Source of the DNA: CAYPAU01 sp964408825
GTDB taxonomy: Bacteria > Patescibacteriota > Microgenomatia > Levybacterales > UBA12049
Assembly (NCBI GenBank): GCA_964408825.1
Contig: CAYPAU010000010.1
Span: forward strand, 1-34,225
DNA: 34,225 nucleotides
Direction: 5' to 3'
Positions 17,154 through 25,110 of the stretch are shown here, one piece after another (position 1 is the first letter of the stretch; the number at the start of each line of letters is the position of its first letter). Both the position numbers and the translations under genes were made by a program. The notes under the pieces were generated by a model. It searched no databases and had not been told where the DNA came from. It saw only the letters and a program-made list of their open reading frames with translations.

Positions 17154-18674
17154 TTAACCAAACATCTTTTTAAATTCCGAAATTACTTTCCCCATTTTTT
17201 TAATAGTTTCTTCCTTTGGTTTTTCTCTTGTGTCTAACGCTTTAATGATGTCAGGATACTTTCTTTTAACAAAGTTATGAAACTCGCTTTCAAACTTCTG
17301 TAATTTTTCTGTCTGGACATCGTCAAGTTGTCCTGAGGTTGCTGCCCAAATACTTAGTATCTGAAAGGGCTCGGAGAGTACCTTGTATTGCGGCTGTTTT
17401 AAAATTTCAGTAATTCTTTTTCCTCTTTCAAGTTGTGTTAGGGTTGCTTGATCAAGCTCTGATCCAAATTGTGCAAAGACCGCAAGTTCTCTATATTGTG
17501 CAAGTTCAAGTCTCATCTTACCCGATACGGATTTTATTGCGCTTGTTTGAGCCGCTCCTCCGACTCTTGATACAGAGTTACCTATATTTATCGCAGGTCG
17601 TATACCTTGGTTAAATAAATCTCCCTGTAGGTAGATCTGACCATCTGTTATAGAAATTATATTCGTTGGGATATACGCTGAAATATCGTTCGCTTGAGTT
17701 TCTACAATAGGAAGCGCTGTTATTGAACCTCCGCCGTAAGTCTTGTTTAGCTTGACGGCTCTTTCAAGAAGTCTTGAATGGAGGTAGAAAATATCGCCGG
17801 GATATGCTTCACGACCCGCAGGACGCCTTAAAATTAAAGAAATTTGTCTATAGGCCCAGGCGTGTTTTGATAAATCGTCATACACAATAAGTACATCCTC
17901 GCCTTTTTCAAGGAAGTATTCGGCGATTGCAATTCCTGCATAGGGAGCAAGATATTGAAGAGCGGCCGGATCAGAAGCTGATGCGGAAACGACTATTGTG
18001 TAATCCATTGCTTCAGCTTCTTTGAGTTTTGCGACAACCTGTGCCACCGTACTCTGTTTTTGTCCTATTGCGACATAAACACAGGTAACAGGTTTATTTT
18101 TAGAGATTCTTTCAGGTTTTTGGTTAATTATTGTATCAATTGCAATTGCGGTTTTTCCAATCCCCCTGTCTCCGATAATTAATTCCCTTTGACCCCTACC
18201 TATCGGGATAATTGCATCAATTAACTTAATCCCTGTCTTAAGAGGAGTATTCACCGGTTCTCTTTCTATAACACCGGGGGCAATTTTCTCAAGAAGCATA
18301 CTTGTACCAACTTTAACTCTGTCTTTTCCATCAAGTGGTATTCCAAGAGGAGAGATCACTCTTCCAATAAGTTTTTCGGAAGAGATCACCGACAATATTT
18401 TTCCGGTGGTTTCGACTTTTTCTCCCTCGGTTATATTTTCTCCCGAACCGAAAAGAATAATATTTGCATAATCTTCATCAAGCCCCAATACTACACCTGA
18501 GGTGCCGTCTTCAAAAATAACCTGCCCTCCTATAAAAGATTTTGAGAGTCCTGAAGCAGAAACTACTCCGTCGCTGTTTTTTTCAACAATACCAATATTT
18601 TTGGCTTTTGCACCTTGATTAAAATACGCAAGGTTTTTCTCAAGCTCCTTTATAATTTCTTCGTTTTTAATCAT
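17154..18674 (-). CDS. atpA: ATP synthase alpha subunit
   Basis: 506 residues. The N-terminal helix NEEIIKELEKNLAYFNQ (4-20), which binds subunit delta in known enzymes, is kept. P-loop GDRGIGKT lies at 168-175, with VYVAIGQKQSTVAQV and the ALPIVETQANDISAYIPTN region around the catalytic interface Arg (SVSRVGGAAQ). Full family length. It overlaps atpH by 8 bp upstream and leads into atpG with a one-base gap. Confidence 0.97.
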   Translation of the reverse strand: MIKNEEIIKELEKNLAYFNQGAKAKNIGIVEKNSDGVVSASGLSKSFIGGQVIFEDGTSGVVLGLDEDYANIILFGSGENITEGEKVETTGKILSVISSEKLIGRVISPLGIPLDGKDRVKVGTSMLLEKIAPGVIEREPVNTPLKTGIKLIDAIIPIGRGQRELIIGDRGIGKTAIAIDTIINQKPERISKNKPVTCVYVAIGQKQSTVAQVVAKLKEAEAMDYTIVVSASASDPAALQYLAPYAGIAIAEYFLEKGEDVLIVYDDLSKHAWAYRQISLILRRPAGREAYPGDIFYLHSRLLERAVKLNKTYGGGSITALPIVETQANDISAYIPTNIISITDGQIYLQGDLFNQGIRPAINIGNSVSRVGGAAQTSAIKSVSGKMRLELAQYRELAVFAQFGSELDQATLTQLERGKRITEILKQPQYKVLSEPFQILSIWAATSGQLDDVQTEKLQKFESEFHNFVKRKYPDIIKALDTREKPKEETIKKMGKVISEFKKMFG

Positions 18675-19029
18675 AAGATTTTCTTAAATAATTAATCATA
18701 TTTTCAAGCGAATCTCTTAAATTTAACTCGTAAATCATATCATTGTCTACAATCCGGATGCCTGCTAGAATTTCAGGTTCTTCTATAAAATCCAGCTCTT
18801 TTTCTTGAAAAAAATTTAGAAGACTATTTTTAATCTCCCGAGTGACGAGTCTTTTATTTGGAACATAAACCTTTACCACTCTTTTCTTTGTAATAATCCT
18901 AAGTGCTCTGACATAGGTTTTAAACTCCCTCCTTGTAAAAGTTCTAGTCACCTTGGCTATGACTTTTTTATCTAATTTACCGTTGATAAAAGAGTTTTGC
19001 GCAATTTTTCTTATTTTTTTTGTTGTCAT
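18667..19029 (-). CDS. atpH: ATP synthase delta subunit, shortened
   Basis: 120 residues against about 175-180 in typical bacteria. The C-terminal domain is recognisable: alternating strands (RVVKVYVPNKRLV), then EEPEILAGIRIVDNDMIYELNLRDSLENM, matching the family's ...GG-I/L-R/K-I-x-x-G-D...S-x-x-x-x-L end. The N-terminal six-helix bundle, which in E. coli holds the alpha-subunit N-terminus, is reduced to about 40-45 basic residues. The assignment rests on this C-terminal pattern and on position between atpF (3 bp upstream) and atpA (8 bp overlap). The gene starts with a clear ATG and there is no sign of a frameshift. Confidence 0.85.
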   Translation of the reverse strand: MTTKKIRKIAQNSFINGKLDKKVIAKVTRTFTRREFKTYVRALRIITKKRVVKVYVPNKRLVTREIKNSLLNFFQEKELDFIEEPEILAGIRIVDNDMIYELNLRDSLENMINYLRKSYD

Positions 19030-19032
19030 GAG

Positions 19033-19530
19033 TTATTTTCTAATTTTTTTTATGACAATTTGCATAAGTTCCTTTTGTTTTTTGTCTCCAAACAGTGACT
19101 CCAATGACTTCTCAAGAAATTCTACGGCGACTTTACTAACTTTTAAGGTCAGATTTTTTTCTGCTTCTTTATATCCTTGTTCTATTTGTTCTTTTGCGCT
19201 TTTTATCAAATCCTGCGTTTCTTTTTTTGCCTTTTCCTCTGCTTCTTTTAGAATTATTGATGCCTGTTCTTTGGTATCGTTTATGATCTTTTCGGCTTCT
19301 AACTGGGCGTTCTTCAGTATGTTTTTTTCTTTTTCCCTTGCTTCTTCAAGCGTTTTTACTCCTTCTTCTGCATCCATGAGACCCTCCTTAATTGTTTTCT
19401 CTCTTTTTTTAAGAATTTCAAGAATAGGCTTGAAAAGAAATTTTTTAAGTATAAAAAAGATTATGAGAAAATTTACAATTTGGGCTAGAAGAAGCAAAGG
19501 ATTTATGCCAAAATTTTCTATAATTTCCAT
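19033..19530 (-). CDS. atpF: ATP synthase subunit b
   Basis: 165 residues from the ATG at 19530; an in-frame TTG at 19539 would overlap atpE. One N-terminal membrane helix (about 10-30: LLLLAQIVNFLIIFFILKKF) is followed by a long charged helix (35-150) rich in Lys, Glu and Ala. This is the peripheral stator stalk linking Fo to F1. The junction with atpE is TAATATG, the same as between atpA and atpG. Confidence 0.93.
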   Translation of the reverse strand: MEIIENFGINPLLLLAQIVNFLIIFFILKKFLFKPILEILKKREKTIKEGLMDAEEGVKTLEEAREKEKNILKNAQLEAEKIINDTKEQASIILKEAEEKAKKETQDLIKSAKEQIEQGYKEAEKNLTLKVSKVAVEFLEKSLESLFGDKKQKELMQIVIKKIRK

Positions 19531-19531
19531 A

Positions 19532-19738
19532 TTATCCAATAAATGCCAAAATTAAAGCATATATTGCAATTGCTTCAGCAAAAGCCATTCCCAAAAGCAT
19601 AGCAGGTAAAATTCTTCCTGCAGCTTCCGGATTGCGTCCAATAGCTTCCATTGCCTTGGCTCCTATCAATCCAACAGCTAAGGCCGGGAGAGCTCCTCCC
19701 AATGCTATAACTAATCCTCCTGTTACCGAAAAGGTCAT
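19532..19738 (-). CDS. atpE: ATP synthase subunit c
   Basis: 68 residues from the ATG at 19738, chosen because a near-perfect Shine-Dalgarno site stands just upstream. Two transmembrane helices flank the polar loop GRNPEA (34-39). The ion-binding carboxylate is Glu 55 in LLGMAFAEAIAIYAL. The positions that hold the Na+-ligands Gln, Ser and Thr in Na+-type rings read Val, Ala and Ile here, so the ring is probably proton-coupled (inference from alignment by eye). It forms the rotor ring of several copies, which fits the strong ribosome site. Confidence 0.95.
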   Translation of the reverse strand: MTFSVTGGLVIALGGALPALAVGLIGAKAMEAIGRNPEAAGRILPAMLLGMAFAEAIAIYALILAFIG

Positions 19739-19742
19739 AAAA

Positions 19743-19754
19743 TCACCTCCTTTA
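19743..19754 (-). promoter_or_regulatory. Strong Shine-Dalgarno site of atpE
   Basis: On the minus strand AAAGGAGGTGAT, complementary to almost the whole 16S rRNA 3' tail, ends 4 nt before the atpE ATG. It decides the start at 19738 over an in-frame GTG at 19759. The c subunit is needed in many copies per complex, so a boosted initiation site makes sense. Confidence 0.85.
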
Positions 19755-19759
19755 CCCAC

Positions 19760-20491
19760 TCAATGTGAGTCACCGTGGGGAGTAGTAAGAATTGCCATAA
19801 AAGCCATAGTAAGCATTGAAAAAACAAGCGCTTGAACAAGACCTACTATAATCTCGAGCATCATGAAAGGTAAGGGAAGTATAAAAGAAAAGATTGATGA
19901 AACAGTTGAGAGAACGACTTCTCCTGCAAAAATGTTGCCAAAAAGTCTAAATGAAAGCGAGATAATTTTAGTTATTTCCGAGATTATTTCAAGAAAACCA
20001 ATGAACAAATTTATAGGATTAAAAGAAAAGTATCTACTTAAGTATTCCCCGATACCTAGCGTTTTGACACTCATTATGTGAGTTGCAACTACGGAAACTA
20101 ATGCAAGACCAAGAGTCGTATTTATGTCGCTTGTTGCCGGTCTAAGAAGCGGAATAAATTCTTTATGCCCCTGTCTAATTTCAAAAAACCCGATGCTTCC
20201 TACACCGGGTAAAAGTCCGCTCCAGTTGGAAATAAGAATAAAGAAGAAAAAAGCCATAAGGTAAGGAAAAATTTTAGCGGCTTTTTCCGAAGCAACTGAT
20301 TCTGTAAGTTCATAAAAGGTTTGAATAACAATCTCAGTGCCATTTTGTAGAAGACTTGGAACAATTTTTACCTTACTCGTTATAAAAAAACAAAAAGTTA
20401 TGATGAGAGCATCTACAAACAGAGTATATAAGAAAGAATTGGTAAAATTAAATTGTCCTATATGAAATAATGTTTCAGATGCAAAAGGCAT
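19760..20491 (-). CDS. atpB: ATP synthase subunit a
   Basis: 243 residues, about five or six membrane helices. The essential Arg is residue 182 in SLSFRLFGNIFAGE, the best-kept motif of the family, and the last helices hold LVQALVFSMLTMAF. It forms the half-channels that bring protons to the c ring. It is the first gene of the atp operon. No atpI precedes it. Its promoter overlaps the end of dnaE and the -10 box ends 9 nt before this ATG, with no Shine-Dalgarno site. Confidence 0.95.
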   Translation of the reverse strand: MPFASETLFHIGQFNFTNSFLYTLFVDALIITFCFFITSKVKIVPSLLQNGTEIVIQTFYELTESVASEKAAKIFPYLMAFFFFILISNWSGLLPGVGSIGFFEIRQGHKEFIPLLRPATSDINTTLGLALVSVVATHIMSVKTLGIGEYLSRYFSFNPINLFIGFLEIISEITKIISLSFRLFGNIFAGEVVLSTVSSIFSFILPLPFMMLEIIVGLVQALVFSMLTMAFMAILTTPHGDSH

Positions 20492-20499
20492 GCAACTTT

Positions 20500-20528
20500 A
20501 TTTTATGCGTAAATTAGCCTTAAGTCAA
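20500..20528 (-). promoter_or_regulatory. Promoter of the atp operon
   Basis: Minus strand TTGACT (20528-20523), exactly 17 bp, TAAAAT (20505-20500). The -35 box contains the TGA stop of dnaE. Transcription should start about 2-3 nt before the atpB ATG, giving an almost leaderless mRNA. Confidence 0.7.
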
Positions 20529-23500
20529 GAAGCGAAATTACCAAATGGAACAATTTTTTCCGCTATAACAATTGGTCTTTCATTTTTCGTGTCTACTTTT
20601 CCCTCGATAACAACAACAGAATCTTTTTGAAGATACCTTTTATATTGTTCAAAAATTTTTGGAAAAACAATACACTCGACAGTAATTCCTTTTTCATCGC
20701 CCAAGGCGATAAATGCCATCTCGCTTCCTGTTTTTTTTGTAAATATCTTTCTAAGATTCTCAATTATCCCTCCTGTTTTTACTCTTGCTCCTTCAGATTC
20801 CTCAATTATTAAATTAATTTCATGAGTAATTTTATTTTTTAGTGACAGGAGTTCGTCCATCATCGGGTGAGCCGTAAGATAAAAACCTAAAAATTCCTTT
20901 TCAAAACTAAGCTTCTCTTTAGGAGTAAAGTCTTCGATATCAGAGTCCAAAGGAGCGTTTACTGTTTCTTCTTCATTGATTCCAAAAAGAGCCCCTTGTC
21001 CTCCCTCAGACTGTTTTTTCTTTCGGTTAGTTTTTTCGACAATTTCGGGATATTTTATGAGTAAATAGGCTCTTTTCCCAAATATATCCAGTGCTCCTGC
21101 CTTGATAACGCTCTCTATAGTTTTTTTATTTACAGAGGTAAGATCAACTCTTTCCAGAAAATCCTCAAAACTTTTGAATGGACCATTTGTTCTGTTTTTT
21201 AAAATACTCCCAATAGCAGCATCTCCCACATTTTTAATGGCAGACAATCCGAATCTTATCCTTCCATCATCTTCAATAGAAAACTCACTGCCTGACTCGT
21301 TAATATCGGGCGGGAGAATGGGTATATTAAGTCTTTTACATTCTAAGACACCCTCTGCTATTTTTTCATTTTTCGTAGGACCTGTCGTTCCACGGGACTC
21401 GGCTGTAAGCATGGCAGTCATAAATTCTACGGGATAGTGAGCTTTGAGATAAGCGGTCCTAAATGCAATCGTTGCGTAACATGCGGCATGTGCCTTACCA
21501 AAACCGTAACCTGCAAAAGGTTCAAATAGTATCCACAAATTTTCCGCGTTTTTTTTGTTCATTCCATTACCTATGCATCCTTGTACAAAATTATCGTGCT
21601 GCTTCTTCATTTCTGATGGAATTTTTTTACCTACGGCTTTTCTGAGCTTATCAGCTTCTGCCCATGAATATCCTGCGACTTTGATAGCGGTTAGCAAAAG
21701 ATCATCTTGAAAGGTTATTATTCCATAAGATTCTTTAAGAATTTCCTCAAGTCTTACGTCTGGATACCTTATTAAAGATGGGTTATTCTTCCGCCTTATG
21801 AATTCAGGAATATTTGCCATGGGCCCAGGCCTATAAAGAGCTACCATTGCTTGTAAATCAAATATTGAAGTGGGCTTAAGTTCTTTTATATAGCGTCTCA
21901 TTCCAGAAGATTCAAGTTGAAAGATTCCAGTAGTTTCTCCAGATGACAGAAGTTCGAAGGTTTTTTTATCTTCGAATGATATCTTTGAAAAATCAATGTC
22001 AATATCTTTGTCCTCTTTTACAAATCTAAGGGTCTCTTGAATAATTGTTAAATTTCTGAGTCCTAAGAAATCTATCTTAAGAAGTCCCACGCCATCTTCG
22101 CCTACGGTATACATGTCGTATTGCGTTATTATTTTATCTCCGTTGGGTTCCCTTTGAAGGGGGGTGTACTCCGTCAAAGGCTTATCCGCAATTACAACAC
22201 CTGCAGCGTGAACCGACGCATGTCTTGCCACTCCTTCGACTTTTCTAGCAAGGTCTAGAAGTTTTTTCGTATCGTGTTCTGTTTGATATGCAATCCTAAG
22301 CTCCGGGCTTTGCTCAAGCGCTTTTTCGAGTGTCATCGCATGTCCTTGCCATCCCGGAGGAATCATTTTTGCTATCCTGTCAGGAGCGGAGTAGGGCATT
22401 CCCAATACTCGCCCTGTGTCTCTTACAGATCCTCTTGCCTCAATTGTTCCATAAGTAATTATTTGAGCTACTTTATCTCTTCCATACTTTTCCGTAACAT
22501 ATTTTATTACCTCGTCTCTTCTGTTATCTGCAAAATCTAAATCAATATCGGGAGGTGATGGTCTTGCAGGGTTAAGAAATCTTTCAAATGGAAGCTTGAA
22601 AAAAAGAGGATCAACGTCTGATATGCCTAAGGCATAAGATACTATTGACCCAGCGTTTGAACCCCTTCCAGGTCCAACGGTGATTTTTTGATTTTTTGCC
22701 CAATTTACAAAATCTGCAACTATTAAAATGTACTTTTCATATCCCTTTTTTAAAATTATAGAAAGCTCATACTCTGCCCTTTCTTTAATTTGTTTCGTGA
22801 TTATTTTATATCTTTTTTTTAATCCTTCATCAACTTTTTTCTTGAAATAATCTGCCGATGCCTTTCCCTCCGGAACATCAAAAATCGGCATTATCCATTG
22901 TCCCAATTTTATTTCTAAATTACACATTCCTGCTATTTTTACCGTATTTTCTATTGCTTGGGGAATTTGCAAAAATAAGCCTATCATTTCTTCCTTGCTT
23001 TTAATGTAGAAATCCGGAGAAGAAATCATAGAAAGTTTCCTGTCCTTGTCAGATAAAAATGTTTGAGTTTGAATGCACAATAATACCTCTTGTGCCTCAG
23101 CATCCTGCTGATTTATATAATGATTATCGTTAGTTGCCACAACTGGTATGCTTAATTTTTTTGATAGATCCAGAAGTTTTTCGTTTAATAAATCCTGGTC
23201 TTTGACATCTACGTGTTTTTGTAGTTCTAGATAAAAGTGTTCTTCTCCAAAGATTTCATTTAGTTTTTTTGCCCTTTCTATTCCAGTTTCATCAAGGCCT
23301 TGAATTAAAGGTTCTGAAACATATCCATTTACGCAAGAAGAGAGGCAAATTAATCCTTCGCTATGCTCAGAAAGGAGTTCTATGTCGCTTCTTGGTCTGT
23401 AATAATACCCCTCTAAATTTGAGATAGAAATTATTTTCATCAAATTTTTATATCCCTTCTCATTCTTTGCCAGAAGAATTAGGTGATTTGAATCCCCGTC

Positions 23501-23746
23501 AATACCTGCTTCCTTATCATGTCTTGACCTTTTGCTAATGTAAATCTCACAACCTATTATTGGCTTTATCCCTTGCTCCAAACACTCCTTGTAGAATTTT
23601 ATAGCAGCATACATGTTTCCGTGATCTGTTATCGCAAGCGCTTTCATTTCAAGTTCTTTGGCTCGTCTTACCATATCTGTTACTTTGGACAAGCCATCCA
23701 ATAAGGAGAAATCGCTATGATTATGAAGGTGGACGAAGTCAGCCAT
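20525..23746 (-). CDS. dnaE: DNA polymerase III alpha subunit
   Basis: 1073 residues, the replicative polymerase. The N-terminal PHP domain (about 4-205) keeps its metal-binding motifs HLHNHSD, TDHGNMY, GCEIYI and NDNHY, so it could still act as a 3'-5' exonuclease, as in other bacteria with an intact PHP domain. The Pol III palm has GPGRGSNAGS and PDIDLDF (399-405, two catalytic Asp) with the third in LLKIDFLGLRNL (about 557). Tandem HhH and an OB-fold (about 985-1065: GGIIENLRKIF) follow. It is about 80 residues shorter than E. coli DnaE, mainly at the C-terminus. It lies 20 bp after gatB. Confidence 0.96.
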   Translation of the reverse strand: MADFVHLHNHSDFSLLDGLSKVTDMVRRAKELEMKALAITDHGNMYAAIKFYKECLEQGIKPIIGCEIYISKRSRHDKEAGIDGDSNHLILLAKNEKGYKNLMKIISISNLEGYYYRPRSDIELLSEHSEGLICLSSCVNGYVSEPLIQGLDETGIERAKKLNEIFGEEHFYLELQKHVDVKDQDLLNEKLLDLSKKLSIPVVATNDNHYINQQDAEAQEVLLCIQTQTFLSDKDRKLSMISSPDFYIKSKEEMIGLFLQIPQAIENTVKIAGMCNLEIKLGQWIMPIFDVPEGKASADYFKKKVDEGLKKRYKIITKQIKERAEYELSIILKKGYEKYILIVADFVNWAKNQKITVGPGRGSNAGSIVSYALGISDVDPLFFKLPFERFLNPARPSPPDIDLDFADNRRDEVIKYVTEKYGRDKVAQIITYGTIEARGSVRDTGRVLGMPYSAPDRIAKMIPPGWQGHAMTLEKALEQSPELRIAYQTEHDTKKLLDLARKVEGVARHASVHAAGVVIADKPLTEYTPLQREPNGDKIITQYDMYTVGEDGVGLLKIDFLGLRNLTIIQETLRFVKEDKDIDIDFSKISFEDKKTFELLSSGETTGIFQLESSGMRRYIKELKPTSIFDLQAMVALYRPGPMANIPEFIRRKNNPSLIRYPDVRLEEILKESYGIITFQDDLLLTAIKVAGYSWAEADKLRKAVGKKIPSEMKKQHDNFVQGCIGNGMNKKNAENLWILFEPFAGYGFGKAHAACYATIAFRTAYLKAHYPVEFMTAMLTAESRGTTGPTKNEKIAEGVLECKRLNIPILPPDINESGSEFSIEDDGRIRFGLSAIKNVGDAAIGSILKNRTNGPFKSFEDFLERVDLTSVNKKTIESVIKAGALDIFGKRAYLLIKYPEIVEKTNRKKKQSEGGQGALFGINEEETVNAPLDSDIEDFTPKEKLSFEKEFLGFYLTAHPMMDELLSLKNKITHEINLIIEESEGARVKTGGIIENLRKIFTKKTGSEMAFIALGDEKGITVECIVFPKIFEQYKRYLQKDSVVVIEGKVDTKNERPIVIAEKIVPFGNFAS

Positions 23747-23766
23747 TTTCTTCGACAGCTAAACTG

Positions 23767-25110
23767 TCATTTTATAATTTTATTTATAACTTCGATTATT
23801 ATTTTAGGATCAACTTTTCCTTGCCCACCGGTAGGCAGGTCTATCAGCTTTTTTATTGTCTTACCAATTATGAACTGCAAGGCTTGAGTTTTCCCTTGTT
23901 TATAATCTCCAAAGGCCTGAGGATTTTCTTTTAAAACTTCCTCTATGGTTTTTGTTAGGTCTTGCATATCTATTTTAGCATAACTTGATGTCTTACTCAT
24001 GGTTTTAATTAAGGTGGCCGGTAACGTTTCTTTTACATTAACTTTTTTGTTAATGATAAGGTTGGCTATTGTTTTTGGTTTGATATTCTCTTTTTTTCCA
24101 ATTTTTACTGCTTCTTCAAAATAATCTGCTGTTTCCTTTTCTCTTGTCAGAATCTCTGCATCATATTCCGTTAAATCATACTCTTTCTTAAACCTCTCCC
24201 GTATTACTTCTGGAAGTCTGGGGATTTGTTTTTTAATTAATTCAAGTTTTTCCATTGTCCATCTTATCGGCGGGATGTCTGGTTCCGGGAAATATCTGTA
24301 GTCGCTTGCTTCTTCCTTCACCCTTTGCGTTACTGTTCTTTGCTTGGCCTCATCCCACCCTCTTGTTTCCTGGACCGGCGTTTTTCCACTTTTTAAAATT
24401 TCCGTTTGCCTTTTTATTTCATATTCAATAGATTTCTCAACGAACCTAAAAGAATTTATATTCTTAACCTCAACTTTATAATCTGGCAACTTGCTGCTTG
24501 TTTCTTGTCGCTTTTCTCTTATTGAAATATTCGGTTCTAATCTCATATCTCCTCTTTCCATGTCCGCGTTTGAAATATCAAGATATCGAACGATTCCCTG
24601 AAGTTTTCGTAGATATTCTTTTACGTCTTTTGGGTTATCAAAATCAGGTTCTGTAACGATTTCAACCAATGGTACTCCTGACCTATTAAAATCAATTAGC
24701 GTGACGTCCTCTCCATTTACATTCTCGTGAATTAGTTTTCCCGTATCTTCTTCCATATGAACTCTTGTAATTCCAATAGTCTTCCCGCTATTAAGCGTAA
24801 TTTTTCCTTTGAGAGCAAAAGGTTCATCGTACTGGCTTATCTGATAGCCTTTAGGGAGATCAGGATAGAAATAGTTTTTTCTGTCAAATTTTGAAAATAG
24901 AGGAATATCGCAATTTAAAGCCATCCCAAGCATTACGCACCATTCAATCGCAGTTTTGTTTGGTACGGGAAGTGCCCCGGGAAGTCCAAGACAAACCGGG
25001 CAGGTATGTGTGTTTGGTTTTTTTCCAAAATAGTCAGCCGAACATCCGCAAAACATTTTAGATTTCGTTTTTAACTCCACATGAACTTCAAGCCCTATTA
25101 CCGGTTTCAT
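23767..25110 (-). CDS. gatB: Asp/Glu-tRNA amidotransferase subunit B
   Basis: 447 residues. It binds and kinases the mischarged tRNA so that GatA-derived ammonia converts Glu-tRNA(Gln) or Asp-tRNA(Asn) to the amide forms. Typical features: IGLEVHVELKTKSKMFCGC start, zinc-binding Cys set (CGCSAD...CPVC), PLVEIVTEPD, YRYFPEPDIPP, and the C-terminal YqeY-like helical tail (about 300-447). Residues 425-430 (LPTGGQ), just before GKVDP, are coded by a palindromic repeat that looks inserted. The start overlaps gatA by 4 bp. A small GACAG/CTGTC hairpin sits at the stop. Confidence 0.96.
   Translation of the reverse strand: MKPVIGLEVHVELKTKSKMFCGCSADYFGKKPNTHTCPVCLGLPGALPVPNKTAIEWCVMLGMALNCDIPLFSKFDRKNYFYPDLPKGYQISQYDEPFALKGKITLNSGKTIGITRVHMEEDTGKLIHENVNGEDVTLIDFNRSGVPLVEIVTEPDFDNPKDVKEYLRKLQGIVRYLDISNADMERGDMRLEPNISIREKRQETSSKLPDYKVEVKNINSFRFVEKSIEYEIKRQTEILKSGKTPVQETRGWDEAKQRTVTQRVKEEASDYRYFPEPDIPPIRWTMEKLELIKKQIPRLPEVIRERFKKEYDLTEYDAEILTREKETADYFEEAVKIGKKENIKPKTIANLIINKKVNVKETLPATLIKTMSKTSSYAKIDMQDLTKTIEEVLKENPQAFGDYKQGKTQALQFIIGKTIKKLIDLPTGGQGKVDPKIIIEVINKIIK
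23822..23837. repeat. Palindromic repeat inside gatB
   Basis: TGCCCACCGGTAGGCA is a 16-bp near-perfect palindrome (two symmetrical mismatches that become G-U pairs in RNA), markedly more GC-rich than its surroundings. On the coding strand it reads Leu-Pro-Thr-Gly-Gly-Gln in the GatB tail. From memory, palindromes of this kind recur in Patescibacteria genomes; I could not check that. Confidence 0.55.

Noticed and set aside
23754..23770. GACAG-CTAAA-CTGTC stem-loop between gatB and dnaE as a terminator
   Set aside because: Only 5 bp long and not followed by a T run on the coding strand; dnaE follows 20 bp after gatB and is most likely co-transcribed.
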